From Glycomyces xiaoerkulensis (GTDB lineage: Bacteria > Actinomycetota > Actinomycetes > Mycobacteriales > Micromonosporaceae), in assembly GCF_002798405.1 (NCBI RefSeq), contig NZ_PGGV01000015.1, forward strand, positions 62,001-126,000: a DNA stretch of 64,000 nt, in the 5' to 3' direction. Below, in pieces: positions 20,186-28,880 of this stretch (the first letter of the stretch is position 1; every line of letters starts with the position of its first letter). A program made the translations under genes and the position numbers. Below the pieces are notes generated by a model. The model saw only the letters and a list, made by a program, of their open reading frames with translations, had not been told where the DNA came from and ran no database searches.

Positions 20186-21150
20186 GAGTCGCCTCCTTCT
20201 CGCGTGGGCGGGGCCAGCCGCTCGGCGGCGCGCAGCCGGGCCGGCGCGCTTCGCGGATTCCGGTCGAGTTCGGTCTGGGTGGGCTGTTGGGCTTTCCTCG
20301 TCAGGAGTCGGTACTGGGGCTCGGTGCCGGGCAGGTCGACCGGAAGGCCGGCCGGGGTGGTCGATTTGGTGCGGCGCACCAGTTCGCGTTTGGTGATGCG
20401 GTCCTCCAGGGAGTGGTAGGACAGCACCACCACTCGCCCGCCGGGGGCGAGCGCGTCGAGCGCGGCCGGGAGTGCCGCGGCCCAGGTGTCGAGTTCGGCG
20501 TTGACCTCGATGCGCAGGGCCTGGAAGGTCCGTTTGGCGGGGTGCCCGCCGGTCCGGCGGGCCGGGGCCGGGATCGCCTCGCGCACCAGCTCGGCCAGCA
20601 TCCTGCTCGAGGTGATCCTGGCCTCGCCCCGGGACCTGACGATGGCGCGGGCGATCCGGGGGGCGAATTTCTCCTCGCCGTATTCGCGGAGCAGTCGCAC
20701 GAGGTCGGCGGTGTCGTAGGTGTTGACGACGGTCTCGGCGGTGAGCTCGTCCTCGGGGTCCATGCGCATGTCCAGCGACGAGTCCTGGGCGTAGGCGAAG
20801 CCGCGTTCGGGACGGTCGAGCTGCATCGAGGAGACGCCGAGGTCGAACAGGACTCCGTCGGCGGCGCGGTGGCCGTGCTCGGTGAGGATTTCGCCGATCC
20901 GGTCGTAGACGGCCCGGACCGGGACGAAGCGGTTTCCGAAGCGGCGGAGCCGTTCGGTGGCGTGGTCGAGCGCGGCGGGGTCGCGGTCGAGGCCGAGGAC
21001 GGTGAGGCCGGGGTGGGCGGTCAGGAGCGCCTCGGTGTGGCCTCCGGCGCCGAGGGTGGCGTCGACGGCGACCGCGCCGGGCTTCGACACGGCCGGCGCG
21101 AGGCGCGCGAGCACTTGGTCGAGCATGACCGGCACGTGCGGTGCGCTCAT
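20182..21150 (-). CDS. rsmH: 16S rRNA (cytosine-1402-N4)-methyltransferase RsmH
   Basis: Methylates N4 of C1402 in 16S rRNA. 322 residues from ATG 21150, which is preceded by GGAGGTG at ideal distance; a second in-frame ATG at 21165 lies inside that ribosome site and is rejected. SAM-binding VDATLGAGGHTEALL, LDRDPAAL and the late SYHSLEDR motif are visible, as is the RsmH-specific FDLGVSSMQLDRPERGFAY. It is 20 bp downstream of mraZ and overlaps ftsL by 4 bp. Confidence 0.97.
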   Translation of the reverse strand: MSAPHVPVMLDQVLARLAPAVSKPGAVAVDATLGAGGHTEALLTAHPGLTVLGLDRDPAALDHATERLRRFGNRFVPVRAVYDRIGEILTEHGHRAADGVLFDLGVSSMQLDRPERGFAYAQDSSLDMRMDPEDELTAETVVNTYDTADLVRLLREYGEEKFAPRIARAIVRSRGEARITSSRMLAELVREAIPAPARRTGGHPAKRTFQALRIEVNAELDTWAAALPAALDALAPGGRVVVLSYHSLEDRITKRELVRRTKSTTPAGLPVDLPGTEPQYRLLTRKAQQPTQTELDRNPRSAPARLRAAERLAPPTREGGDS

Positions 21151-21170
21151 GACGTTCACCTCCATTCGTC

Positions 21171-21602
21171 TCACAGTCCTTCGGGCAGGTCGCCCTGTTC
21201 GATGTCGGCGAAGGCCTCTTCGGAGGCCTCCAGGTATTGCTCCCAGGTGGCGGCGTTCCATATCTCGACGCGGTTGGAAGCGCCGATGACGATCAGGTCG
21301 CGTTCGAACCCGGCGTATTCGCGGAGCCGGGCGGGGATGGTCACGCGTCCCTGCTTGTCGGGCACTTCGTCGTGCGCGGAGGCGAAGAAGACGCGGTTGT
21401 AGGCGCGGGCGGCCTTGCTGGACATGGGCGCGGCCTGGAGCGCTTCGGCCAGGCGGGCGAACTCGTCCTCGGGGAAGACGTAGAGGCACCGCTCCTGGCC
21501 CTTCGTGATCACCACTCCCTCCGCGAGTGCGTCCCTGAATTTCGCGGGGAGGATCACGCGGCCCTTGTCGTCGAGGCGCGGGGTGTGGGTGCCGAGGAAC
21601 AT
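21171..21602 (-). CDS. mraZ: Transcriptional regulator MraZ
   Basis: 143 residues from ATG 21602, with AGGGGGTG upstream. Two SpoVT/AbrB-like half-domains carry the paired DxxGR signatures [11 protein letters not shown] (near residue 10) and [11 protein letters not shown] (near residue 83). MraZ is a ring-forming DNA-binding repressor of its own dcw operon. First gene of mraZ-rsmH-ftsL-ftsI. A matching array of MraZ boxes is found about 65-100 bp upstream. Confidence 0.96.
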   Translation of the reverse strand: MFLGTHTPRLDDKGRVILPAKFRDALAEGVVITKGQERCLYVFPEDEFARLAEALQAAPMSSKAARAYNRVFFASAHDEVPDKQGRVTIPARLREYAGFERDLIVIGASNRVEIWNAATWEQYLEASEEAFADIEQGDLPEGL

Positions 21603-21964
21603 CGGCGCCACCCCCTGTGCCTTGCGAGCCGTGCGGCCCTCCGGCCGCGACGGCGGGACCCCCGTCCCACCAGTGCGCCCCACATTACTCCACTTCCCCC
21701 CACCTTTGGGGGTTGTTTCCGGCCGAATTCCATGATTCAGGTGATGGATCAGCAGCTCAGCGTTGGTAGTGGGGTGTGGAGTGACGGCTACGCCACCCGC
21801 CGGTATTGCCCGAACGGTCCTCACATTTCACGCGTTCGGGTGGGGGCGGCTCCGGGGCACCCGGCACCTCACGCAGCCGGCGCCACTCGGAGCGGCCCGC
21901 GGTGCGCGTGTGACAAACTCTTGTGCAGAGCCGTCGAGTCCGATCAAGTGGAAAGCGAGCCCGC
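21603..21964. other. Divergent control region between mraZ and murT
   Basis: 362 bp without a gene, shared by the mraZ operon (left) and murT-gatD (right). It contains the MraZ box array at 21668-21703. No clear promoter hexamers were found for murT; a GGAAAGCGAG ribosome site lies just before its ATG at 21965. Confidence 0.6.
21668..21703 (-). promoter_or_regulatory. MraZ box array (four direct repeats)
   Basis: On the minus strand four TGG-containing pentamers occur with a strict 10-bp period: TGGGG, TGGAG, TGGGG and TGGTG, each separated by 5 bases. This is the known MraZ operator format (TGGGN repeats spaced by 5 nt in E. coli). Placement upstream of mraZ fits autoregulation. Two repeats are perfect TGGGG and two are degenerate. 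Confidence 0.8.
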
Positions 21965-23209
21965 ATGAGCGCGAATCTCCCTGCACGCGCGAAATTCGCC
22001 ACCGCACTGCTGCGGACCGCCGCGGTGATGTCGAGGGCGACCGGGCGCGGCGACGGATCGGTCATCGGGGGGCGCGTCGGCCTCATCGTCGAGCCCCGGC
22101 TGCTGGAGCTGCTGGCCGACGGCCGCCATGTGGTGCTCGTGTCGGGCACGAACGGCAAGACGACCACCACGCGGTTCGCGACCGCCGCGCTGGAGGCGAA
22201 CGGCAAGGTCGCCACCAATTCCTACGGCGCCAACATGCCCACCGGGCACGCCACCGCCCTCGCCAAGAGCCTCCGGGCCACGTACGCGGCGCTCGAGTGC
22301 GACGAGCACTACCTCGGCCAGCTCCTGGATGCGGCGCATCCGAAGGTCGTGGCGCTGCTGAACCTCTCCCGCGACCAGCTCGACCGGGCGATGGAGGTGA
22401 CGGCGCTGGCCGCCAAGTGGCGCCAGACGCTGCAGGCCCAGGCCGGGCACACCACCGTCGTGGCCAATGCCGACGATCCGCTCGTCGTCTGGGCCGCCTC
22501 GGTGTGCGAGCGGGTGGTGTGGGTCGCGGCCGGGCAGAGCTGGACGGCCGATTCGGCGATCTGCCCCAACTGCGGCAACCATCTCGACCGGTTCGGGGAG
22601 TTCTGGCGGTGCACCAACTGCGGGCTCAATCGCCCCAGTCCCCAGTGGTCGGTGGCGCAGACCGGCGAGGCGGTCGTCGGTCCCGACGGGCGCCGCTACG
22701 ACCTCGACCTGCAGTTGCCGGGGCGGGTCAACCGGGCCAACGCCGCGACGGCCCTGGCGATCGCGAGCCTGTTCGGCGTCGAACCCGCCCAGGCGGCACC
22801 GCGGCTGTCGCAGGTCACCTCGGTGGCGGGCCGGTACGCGAAGGTGGAGCGTGACGGACGCCGGCTGCGGCTGCTGCTGGCCAAGAACCCGGCCGGGTGG
22901 CTGGAGTCGTTCGACATGATCGAGCAGGGCCCGCCGGTGGTCCTGTCGCTCAACGCCCGCCAGGTCGACGGTTTCGACACCTCCTGGATCTACGACGTCG
23001 ACTTCACCTCGCTGGCCGGGCGCAAGGTCGTCGTGACCGGCGACCGGCGAACCGACCTGGCCGTCCGCTTGGAGGTCGACGGGGTCGACTTCGTCGTCGC
23101 CGAGGACATCGGCGGCGCCATCGCGGCCGTCGCCCCAGGGCCGGTGGAGGTCGTGGCCAACTACACGGCGTTCCAAGACATCCGCGCGGAATTCAACCGC
23201 GTCAACTGA
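21965..23209 (+). CDS. murT: Lipid II isoglutaminyl synthase, Mur ligase-like subunit MurT
   Basis: Activates the alpha-carboxyl of D-Glu in lipid II with ATP so that GatD can amidate it. 414 residues from ATG 21965. Mur-ligase P-loop GTNGKTTTTR (near residue 62), a four-cysteine zinc ribbon (CPNC and CTNC, about residues 200-220) and the C-terminal DUF1727 region are present; this combination defines MurT. It is followed by gatD 22 bp downstream. Amidation promotes crosslinking, so the location opposite the mraZ-ftsI operon is sensible. Confidence 0.96.
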   Translation: MSANLPARAKFATALLRTAAVMSRATGRGDGSVIGGRVGLIVEPRLLELLADGRHVVLVSGTNGKTTTTRFATAALEANGKVATNSYGANMPTGHATALAKSLRATYAALECDEHYLGQLLDAAHPKVVALLNLSRDQLDRAMEVTALAAKWRQTLQAQAGHTTVVANADDPLVVWAASVCERVVWVAAGQSWTADSAICPNCGNHLDRFGEFWRCTNCGLNRPSPQWSVAQTGEAVVGPDGRRYDLDLQLPGRVNRANAATALAIASLFGVEPAQAAPRLSQVTSVAGRYAKVERDGRRLRLLLAKNPAGWLESFDMIEQGPPVVLSLNARQVDGFDTSWIYDVDFTSLAGRKVVVTGDRRTDLAVRLEVDGVDFVVAEDIGGAIAAVAPGPVEVVANYTAFQDIRAEFNRVN

Positions 23210-23231
23210 CCGACCGGAAAGCGGTTTGATC

Positions 23232-23951
23232 GTGGCACCTAGCACCCTGCGCATCATCTGGCTCTACCCCGACCTGCTGTCGACCTACGGCGACCGGGGA
23301 AACCTCCTGGTCCTGGCCCACCGCGCCCGGGCCCGGGGCGTCGAGGTCGAGCCGATGCAGATCCGCAGCGACCAGCACATCCCGCAGAGCGCCGACATGT
23401 ACCTCATCGGCGGCGGCGAGGACGGACCCCAGGCGGTGGCGGCCGAACGGCTGCTCGACGACGGCACCCTGGCCCGGGCCGCCGACGACGGCAGGCCGAT
23501 CCTGGCCGTCTGCGCCGGCTACCAGATCCTCGGCGAGTCCTTCTACGCCAACGACCGCTGCCACCCCGGCCTGGGCATCCTCGACCTGCGCTCCGACCGC
23601 GGCGAGAGCCGCGCGGTAGGCGAACTGTCCGGCGAGGGCCACCCCGGGCTCGGGGTCGGCTCCATCACCGGCTTCGAGAACCACGGCGGCCGCACCCGTC
23701 TGGGCGAGGCGGTCCAGCCGCTGGCGCACGTGAGCGCCGGGACCGGCAACGACGGCGTCGCCGAGGGCGCCTGGGCCGGCCACGTCATCGGCACCTACAT
23801 GCACGGCCCCGCCCTGGCGCGCAATCCCCGCCTGGCCGACGTGCTGCTGGCCTGGGCGGTCGGGGTCGACCCGGCCGGACTGCCGCCGCTCGACGACACC
23901 TGGCCGGAGCGGCTGCGTTCCGAGCGGTTCGCCGCCCTCGCTCCCGAATGA
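23232..23951 (+). CDS. gatD: Lipid II isoglutaminyl synthase, glutaminase subunit GatD
   Basis: Class I glutamine amidotransferase-like (CobQ/GATase_3) subunit that supplies ammonia to MurT. GTG at 23232 gives 239 residues; an in-frame TTG at 23226 is possible but crowds the GGAAAG ribosome site. The nucleophile Cys lies in AVCAGYQILG (near residue 96) and the catalytic His in GTYMHGP (near residue 190). Forms the MurT/GatD complex with the gene just upstream. Confidence 0.95.
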   Translation: MAPSTLRIIWLYPDLLSTYGDRGNLLVLAHRARARGVEVEPMQIRSDQHIPQSADMYLIGGGEDGPQAVAAERLLDDGTLARAADDGRPILAVCAGYQILGESFYANDRCHPGLGILDLRSDRGESRAVGELSGEGHPGLGVGSITGFENHGGRTRLGEAVQPLAHVSAGTGNDGVAEGAWAGHVIGTYMHGPALARNPRLADVLLAWAVGVDPAGLPPLDDTWPERLRSERFAALAPE

Positions 23952-24004
23952 CGACCCCGAGCCGCCGGGGGCCAGAATCATGTAGGCGATTCGAAACATC
24001 GCGA

Positions 24005-24027
24005 GTTAGTTTAGTCAGGCAACTAAC
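24005..24027 (+). promoter_or_regulatory. ROK/XylR-type operator upstream of the GH42 gene
   Basis: GTTAGTT (24005-24011) and AACTAAC (24021-24027) form a perfect 7-bp inverted repeat with 9 bp between. The half-site TTAGTTT/AACTAA is like that of XylR and other ROK-family repressors. The dyad ends 24 bp before the ATG, where it would overlap the promoter or transcription start. A ROK gene lies at 50707-51876 but a link to this site is unproven. Confidence 0.55.
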
Positions 24028-24051
24028 ACGCACACCCTGGAGGACCCTCGC

Positions 24052-25965
24052 ATGGACTGGCCCAACGGCGTCGACGGACTGTGCTACGGCGGCGACTACA
24101 ACCCCGAGCAGTGGCCCGAATCGGTCTGGGACAACGACGTCGCGCTCATGAGGGAGGCCGGGGTCAACCTGGTCACCATCGGCGTCTTCTCCTGGGCCGC
24201 CCTCGAACCGCGCGAAGGCGAATACGACTTCGGCTGGCTCGACCGGATCATGGACCGCCTCCACGACGGCGGCATCGCGGTCGACCTGGCCACGCCCACC
24301 GCCTCCCCGCCGCCCTGGTTCACCCTCGCCCACCCCGACGCGCTGGGCGAGCGCCCCGACGGCACCCGCCAGATCCACGGCTCCCGCGACACCTACGACG
24401 TCCACGCCCCCGCCTACCGGGAAGCGTCGCTGCGGATCGCGGGCGCTCTGGCCGAACGCTACGCCGCCCACCCGGCGCTGGCGATGTGGCACGTCCACAA
24501 CGAATACGGAACCACCAGCCACTCCGTCCACGCCGAACGGGCCTTCCGCGCCTGGCTGCAGGGCAAATACGAGACCCTCGACGCGCTCAACCGCGCCTGG
24601 TGGGGCGCCTTCTGGTCCCAGCGCTACTCCGATTGGGACCAGATCATGGCCCCCCGCGCCACCCAGTACCTGACCAACCCCGCCCAAGAGCTCGACTTCA
24701 AGCGCTTCACCTCCGACGCCCTGCTCGACCACTACCGCGCCCAGCGGAACCTGCTCCACCGGGCCGGCCCCGACATCCCCATCACCACCAACTTCGTGTT
24801 CGGCCCCTGGGTGCCGGTCGACCAGTGGCGGTGGGCCGGCGAAGTCGACCTGGTCGCCTTCGACTCCTACCCGGGCGCGGCCGACCGGACCGCCGAGCAG
24901 CACAGCGCCCTCCACGCCGACCTGGCGCGCTCCTGGGCCGGCGGCGATCCGTGGCTCCTGATGGAACAGTCCGCCGGCACCGTCCACACCCCGGACGGCT
25001 CGATCCCCAAGGGCCCCGGCCGGATGGCCCGGCACTCGATGATCCACATCAGCCGCGGCTCCAAGGGCGCCATGTTCTTCCAGTGGCGCTCCGGGCGCGG
25101 CGGCGCCGAGCAGTGGCATTCGGCGCTGGTGCCACACGCCGGCGAGCACACCCGCACCTTCCGCGAGGTCGTCGACCTCGGACAGGCGCTACCGGCTCTG
25201 GCCGAGACCGCCGACGAACCGGTCGAGGCGGATACGGCGATCCTGTGGAGCCCCGAGTCCTGGTGGGCCACCGGCGGACACGCCTCCCTGCCGGCGCCGT
25301 TCGACTACTTCGAGAACGTCGCCCAGATCCACCGAGTGCTGCGCGACCGGGGGGTCGTGGCCGACTTCGCCTCCCCCGAAGGCGACCTGAGCAAGTACGC
25401 CACCGTGATCGCGCCGAGCACCTACGTCCTCAGCTCCGCCGCCTCCGAGAACCTGCGCTGGTTCACCGCAGGCGGCGGTCGACTGGTCGCCTCCTACCTC
25501 ACCGGCGCGGTCGACGAGCACTGCCAGGTCTGGCTCGGCGGCTTCCTCGGCGGCCTGACCGACCTGTTCGGCGTCCGCGTCCTCGAGCACCTCCCCCAGC
25601 CGGACGGGGAGGTGCGGGCACTGTGGAACTTCGGCAACGCCGAGCGGTTCTGCGAACTGCTGGAGATGCGCGGCGCCCAGTGCGTCACCCAGTACGCCGG
25701 CGGCGAACTGACCGAGGACCGGCCCGCGGTCACCGTCAACCCCTTCGGGAAGGGCGAGGCCTGGTACGTCTCCTGCAAACTCGTTGACGAGGCCTGGGAC
25801 CGCCTGTTCGAGGCCCTCGAGCTGAACGGCCCCGGCTCGGCCGGCGTCGACGTGGTCGACCGCGGCCGGTGGCGGTACATCATCAACCACACCGACACCG
25901 AGACCCGGATCGGACGCACCATCGTCCCGGCCGGCGGCTGGGCGGTCGACAGGCGACCCGAATAA
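24052..25965 (+). CDS. GH42 beta-galactosidase
   Basis: Hydrolyses terminal beta-galactosides (lactose, arabinogalactan or galactan oligosaccharides). 637 residues with no signal peptide, so cytoplasmic. ATG 24052 follows TGGAGGA. The N-terminal TIM barrel shows YGGDYNPEQWP, the acid/base E151 in HVHNEYG and the nucleophile E305 in LLMEQSAG. The trimerisation domain (about residues 390-590) and a small C-terminal beta domain follow, giving the full family length. Substrate would have to be imported by a transporter not present here. Likely controlled through the inverted repeat at 24005. Confidence 0.95.
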   Translation: MDWPNGVDGLCYGGDYNPEQWPESVWDNDVALMREAGVNLVTIGVFSWAALEPREGEYDFGWLDRIMDRLHDGGIAVDLATPTASPPPWFTLAHPDALGERPDGTRQIHGSRDTYDVHAPAYREASLRIAGALAERYAAHPALAMWHVHNEYGTTSHSVHAERAFRAWLQGKYETLDALNRAWWGAFWSQRYSDWDQIMAPRATQYLTNPAQELDFKRFTSDALLDHYRAQRNLLHRAGPDIPITTNFVFGPWVPVDQWRWAGEVDLVAFDSYPGAADRTAEQHSALHADLARSWAGGDPWLLMEQSAGTVHTPDGSIPKGPGRMARHSMIHISRGSKGAMFFQWRSGRGGAEQWHSALVPHAGEHTRTFREVVDLGQALPALAETADEPVEADTAILWSPESWWATGGHASLPAPFDYFENVAQIHRVLRDRGVVADFASPEGDLSKYATVIAPSTYVLSSAASENLRWFTAGGGRLVASYLTGAVDEHCQVWLGGFLGGLTDLFGVRVLEHLPQPDGEVRALWNFGNAERFCELLEMRGAQCVTQYAGGELTEDRPAVTVNPFGKGEAWYVSCKLVDEAWDRLFEALELNGPGSAGVDVVDRGRWRYIINHTDTETRIGRTIVPAGGWAVDRRPE

Positions 25966-26040
25966 CCGGTTCCGCCCTCCCTGCCGGACGGCCGCACTTA
26001 GGCTCGGCCCTATGAGCACCGACGATCCCGAGGGGGAGAC

Positions 26041-26655
26041 ATGGAGATACTGATCGTGGGCTCGGGCAACATGGCCCGCGGCATCGGCACCCGGCTCATC
26101 GCCGGCAGGCACGGCGTCCGCTTCGCCGACCGGCAGCCCGAAAAGGCCGTCGCACTCGCCGGGGAGCTCGGCGGCGACACCGCCGGCGAGGCGCTCGACG
26201 ACCCCGGCGGCGCCGAAATCGTCATCCTCGCCACGCCTTATCAGGGGAGCCTGCAAGTGGCCGAACGCTGGGCCGACCGCCTCGCCGGGACGACCGTCGT
26301 CGACATCTGCAACCCGGTCGACTTCGCCGGCTTCGACTCGCTGGTGACCCCGCCCGACCGGTCCGCCGCCGAGCAGATCGCCGCGACCGCGCCCGACGCG
26401 GCGGTGGTCAAGGCCTTCAACACCACCTTCGCCAGCCGCCTCGCCGCCTACGGCGCCCTCGACGTCTTCATCGCCGGCGACGACGAGAACGCGTGCGCCA
26501 AGGTCGCCCTGGTGTGCGAGGACGGCGGCCTGCGGCCGATCCTGGTCGGCGGCCTCAAGCACGCCGGGTCCCTGGAGGGCATGCAGCTACTCCACATGAA
26601 GGTCCAGGATCAGATCCAGGGCAATTGGTCCACCCACCTGGCCATCGAGCGCTGA
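26041..26655 (+). CDS. NADP-dependent F420 reductase-like oxidoreductase
   Basis: 204-residue Rossmann protein. It begins with a dinucleotide-binding GSGNMARGIGTRL (near residue 8) followed by an ADRQPEK-type strand end. VVDICNPVDF and VVKAFNTTFA are typical of the F420H2:NADP oxidoreductase (NADP_oxidored, F420-dependent) family. ATG 26041 follows GAGGGGGAGAC. Members of this family in actinobacteria often act on other substrates, so coenzyme F420 use is not certain. The gene stands alone between the GH42 gene and a racemase-like gene. Confidence 0.8.
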   Translation: MEILIVGSGNMARGIGTRLIAGRHGVRFADRQPEKAVALAGELGGDTAGEALDDPGGAEIVILATPYQGSLQVAERWADRLAGTTVVDICNPVDFAGFDSLVTPPDRSAAEQIAATAPDAAVVKAFNTTFASRLAAYGALDVFIAGDDENACAKVALVCEDGGLRPILVGGLKHAGSLEGMQLLHMKVQDQIQGNWSTHLAIER

Positions 26656-26711
26656 GGCGGCGCCCGGACGCAGTCCCTCCGGCTCGCCCGGATCGATTAC
26701 GCTCTGAAGGC

Positions 26712-27410
26712 ATGCGAACCATCGGCCTCATCGGAGGCATGTCCTGGGAGTCCTCCGCCGAGTACTACCGGCTCATCAACACCGGGGTCCAAACCCGGCT
26801 CGGCGGCCGGCACAACGCCGAGAGCCTGATGGCGACGGTCGACTTCGACCGGATCGAGGCCATGCAGCGCGCCGGAGGCTGGGAGGCAGCCGCAGGACTG
26901 CTGGCCGATGCCGCCGCATCCCTGGAACGCGGCGGCGCCGAACTGATCGCCCTGTGCACCAACACGATGCACCTGGTGGCCGATCAGGTCGCCGGTGCGG
27001 TGACCGTCCCGTTCGTCCACCTGGTCGACGCCACCGCCGCGAGCGTCAACGCCGCCGGCATCGACAGGGTCGGCCTGCTGGGGACCCGGTTCACCATGGA
27101 AATGGGCTTTTACGCCGAACGCATGGCCGAGCACGGCGTCACGGTGGTGGTCCCCGAGGAGGCCGAACGCGCCATGGTGCACGAGGTCATCTACGACGAG
27201 CTGACCATGGGCACGGTGAATCCCGGCTCCCGGGAGGCCTTCCGGCGCGTCATGGCGGCCCTGGCCGAGCGCGGCTGCGACGGGATCGTCTTCGGCTGCA
27301 CCGAGATCACGCTCCTGGTCGGCCGGGCCGACAGCCCGGTCCCGGTGTTCGATTCCACCCGAATCCACGCCGAGCGCCTGGTGGAGCTGGCGCTGGAGAC
27401 CGGCGGCTAG
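26712..27410 (+). CDS. Aspartate/glutamate racemase-family protein
   Basis: 232 residues from ATG 26712. Shows the two catalytic cysteines of PLP-independent amino acid racemases in LIALCTNTMHL (near residue 80) and GIVFGCTEITLL (near residue 196), and the N-terminal IGLIGGMSWESSAEYY signature of the YgeA/RacX group. It likely racemises Asp, Glu or another amino acid in the cytoplasm. The exact substrate cannot be read from sequence. Convergent with the Vms1-like gene, with 6 bp between stops. Confidence 0.88.
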   Translation: MRTIGLIGGMSWESSAEYYRLINTGVQTRLGGRHNAESLMATVDFDRIEAMQRAGGWEAAAGLLADAAASLERGGAELIALCTNTMHLVADQVAGAVTVPFVHLVDATAASVNAAGIDRVGLLGTRFTMEMGFYAERMAEHGVTVVVPEEAERAMVHEVIYDELTMGTVNPGSREAFRRVMAALAERGCDGIVFGCTEITLLVGRADSPVPVFDSTRIHAERLVELALETGG

Positions 27411-27416
27411 GAGCGG

Positions 27417-28073
27417 TCAATCGGGGAGGCGGATCTCGAAGCCGATGGCGCGGTAGGCGGTCTCGGTGAGCAGGGCCCGCTTCGGTTCGGCGATGTCGCC
27501 GAAACGGGCGTCGGGGGTGAGATGGCGTAGGCGGGGATCGTCGAGGACCGCCTCGGCCGGTCCGCCGGTGATCAGGGCGTCGAGGTCGGTGCCGCCGAGC
27601 ACGGCCGCGGCGGCGTCGGCGGCGCGCCGGCCGGCGGCTTTGGCCTGGCCTTCGCGGCGGCGGGCGAATCGCTGCTGGGACTGGCCGCCGGCCTTGGTCT
27701 TGCCTTGGACGTAGGCCGAGGCGGTCTTGGAGGCGGTGATGCGGCCGTCGGCGACCACGCCGACCGAGAAAGCGCCCTTGCGGGCGAGCAGGACACCGAG
27801 GCGGCGGGGTTCGAGGGCGTAATCGCGCAGGCGTCCGGCGACTTCGAGCGGTTCGCCCTCGAGCAGCCACTCCGGCGGGATGCCGCCGGTCAGCGCCCAG
27901 GTGACGGCGGCCGTGGTCCCGTCGTGCGACTCGAGGGTCCAGGCGTCGCCTTCGGCGTGGTGGGCGGCGATGCCGCCGTTGCGTTCGCCGAATCGCTCCA
28001 CCCAGCGCGGGAGGCGTTCGGGCTCGACCTCGACGATCCGGCCGCCGCCCGCGGCGGGGCGGACTCTGGTCAT
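27417..28073 (-). CDS. Vms1/ANKZF1-like peptidyl-tRNA hydrolase (acVLRF1 family)
   Basis: 218 residues from ATG 28073. The signature stretch YVQGKTKAGGQSQQRFARR (near residue 125) matches the catalytic loop of the actinobacterial VLRF1 release factors, which carry an invariant Gln instead of the GGQ of eRF1. These proteins release nascent chains from obstructed 50S subunits in ribosome quality control. The gene starts only 2 bp after the sufT stop, so it is the last cistron of the suf operon. Function is from family knowledge; placement in the operon is seen directly. Confidence 0.8.
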   Translation of the reverse strand: MTRVRPAAGGGRIVEVEPERLPRWVERFGERNGGIAAHHAEGDAWTLESHDGTTAAVTWALTGGIPPEWLLEGEPLEVAGRLRDYALEPRRLGVLLARKGAFSVGVVADGRITASKTASAYVQGKTKAGGQSQQRFARRREGQAKAAGRRAADAAAAVLGGTDLDALITGGPAEAVLDDPRLRHLTPDARFGDIAEPKRALLTETAYRAIGFEIRLPD

Positions 28074-28075
28074 GA

Positions 28076-28414
28076 TCAGACGTTGAAGCCGAGCGCGCGG
28101 AGCTGGTCGCGGCCCTCGTCGGTGATCTTGTCGGGGCCCCACGGCGGGATCCACACCCAGTTGATGCGCAGGTCGGAGACGAGGCCGCCTTCGGCGCCGC
28201 CGGTGAGGGCGGAGCGGGACTGGTCCTCGATGACGTCGGTCAGCGGGCAGGCCGCGGAGGTGAGCGTCATGTCGAGGGTGGCGACGTTCTCGTCGTCGAC
28301 GTGGACGCCGTAGATAAGCCCGAGGTCGACGACGTTGATGCCGAGCTCGGGGTCGACGACGTCCTTCATGGCTTCGAGGATGTCCTCGTCGGTGGGCTTG
28401 GTGGTTTCGGTCAT
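28076..28414 (-). CDS. sufT: Fe-S assembly protein SufT (MIP18/DUF59 family)
   Basis: 112 residues. Complete DUF59 domain with DPELGINVVDLGLIY (near residue 21), the conserved reactive Cys in TSAACPLTD and the RINWVWIPPWGPDKIT segment. Acts in Fe-S cluster maturation, probably as a carrier or targeting factor. Start is 1 bp after the sufU stop. Confidence 0.93.
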   Translation of the reverse strand: MTETTKPTDEDILEAMKDVVDPELGINVVDLGLIYGVHVDDENVATLDMTLTSAACPLTDVIEDQSRSALTGGAEGGLVSDLRINWVWIPPWGPDKITDEGRDQLRALGFNV

Positions 28415-28415
28415 T

Positions 28416-28880
28416 TTACTCGGCTCCCCCTCGCGGAGTCGGGACTGAGGCTTCGGCCCGGATGAGCGCGTCCTTGAGCGCCATCCAGCCCAGCAGCGCG
28501 CACTTGACGCGCATGGGGTACTTCGAGACCCCGGTGAAGGCCACGGCGTCCTCGAGGGTGTCCTCGTCGGGCTCGCCGAGGCCCTTGGAGTTCATCAGCT
28601 CGGTGAACTCGTCCATCTTCGTGCGCGCTTCGTCGACGGGGACGTCGTTGACCAGCTCGTAGAGCACCGAGGCCGATGCCTTCGAGATAGAGCAGCCGAC
28701 GTTCTGGTAGGAGACGTCGGCGAGCCGGCCGTCCTCGACGTGCACGCGCAGGGTGATCTCGTCGCCGCAGGTCGGGTTGACCTGGTGCGACTCGCCCTCG
28801 TACGGCTCCCGCAGGCCGGTGCCCCGCGGGTGCTTGTAGTGGTCGAGGATGACTTCCTGGTACAGCTCGTCCAAATCCAT
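28416..28880 (-). CDS. sufU: Fe-S assembly scaffold/zinc sulfurtransferase SufU
   Basis: 154 residues from ATG 28880. The three conserved Cys are present in NPTCGDE (near residue 38), VGCSISKAS (near residue 64) and VKCALLGW (near residue 127). In Gram-positive suf systems SufU accepts persulfide sulfur from SufS through a zinc site. The start codon overlaps the sufS stop by one base (TGATG), so translation is coupled. The partner SufS lies directly upstream. Confidence 0.95.
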   Translation of the reverse strand: MDLDELYQEVILDHYKHPRGTGLREPYEGESHQVNPTCGDEITLRVHVEDGRLADVSYQNVGCSISKASASVLYELVNDVPVDEARTKMDEFTELMNSKGLGEPDEDTLEDAVAFTGVSKYPMRVKCALLGWMALKDALIRAEASVPTPRGGAE

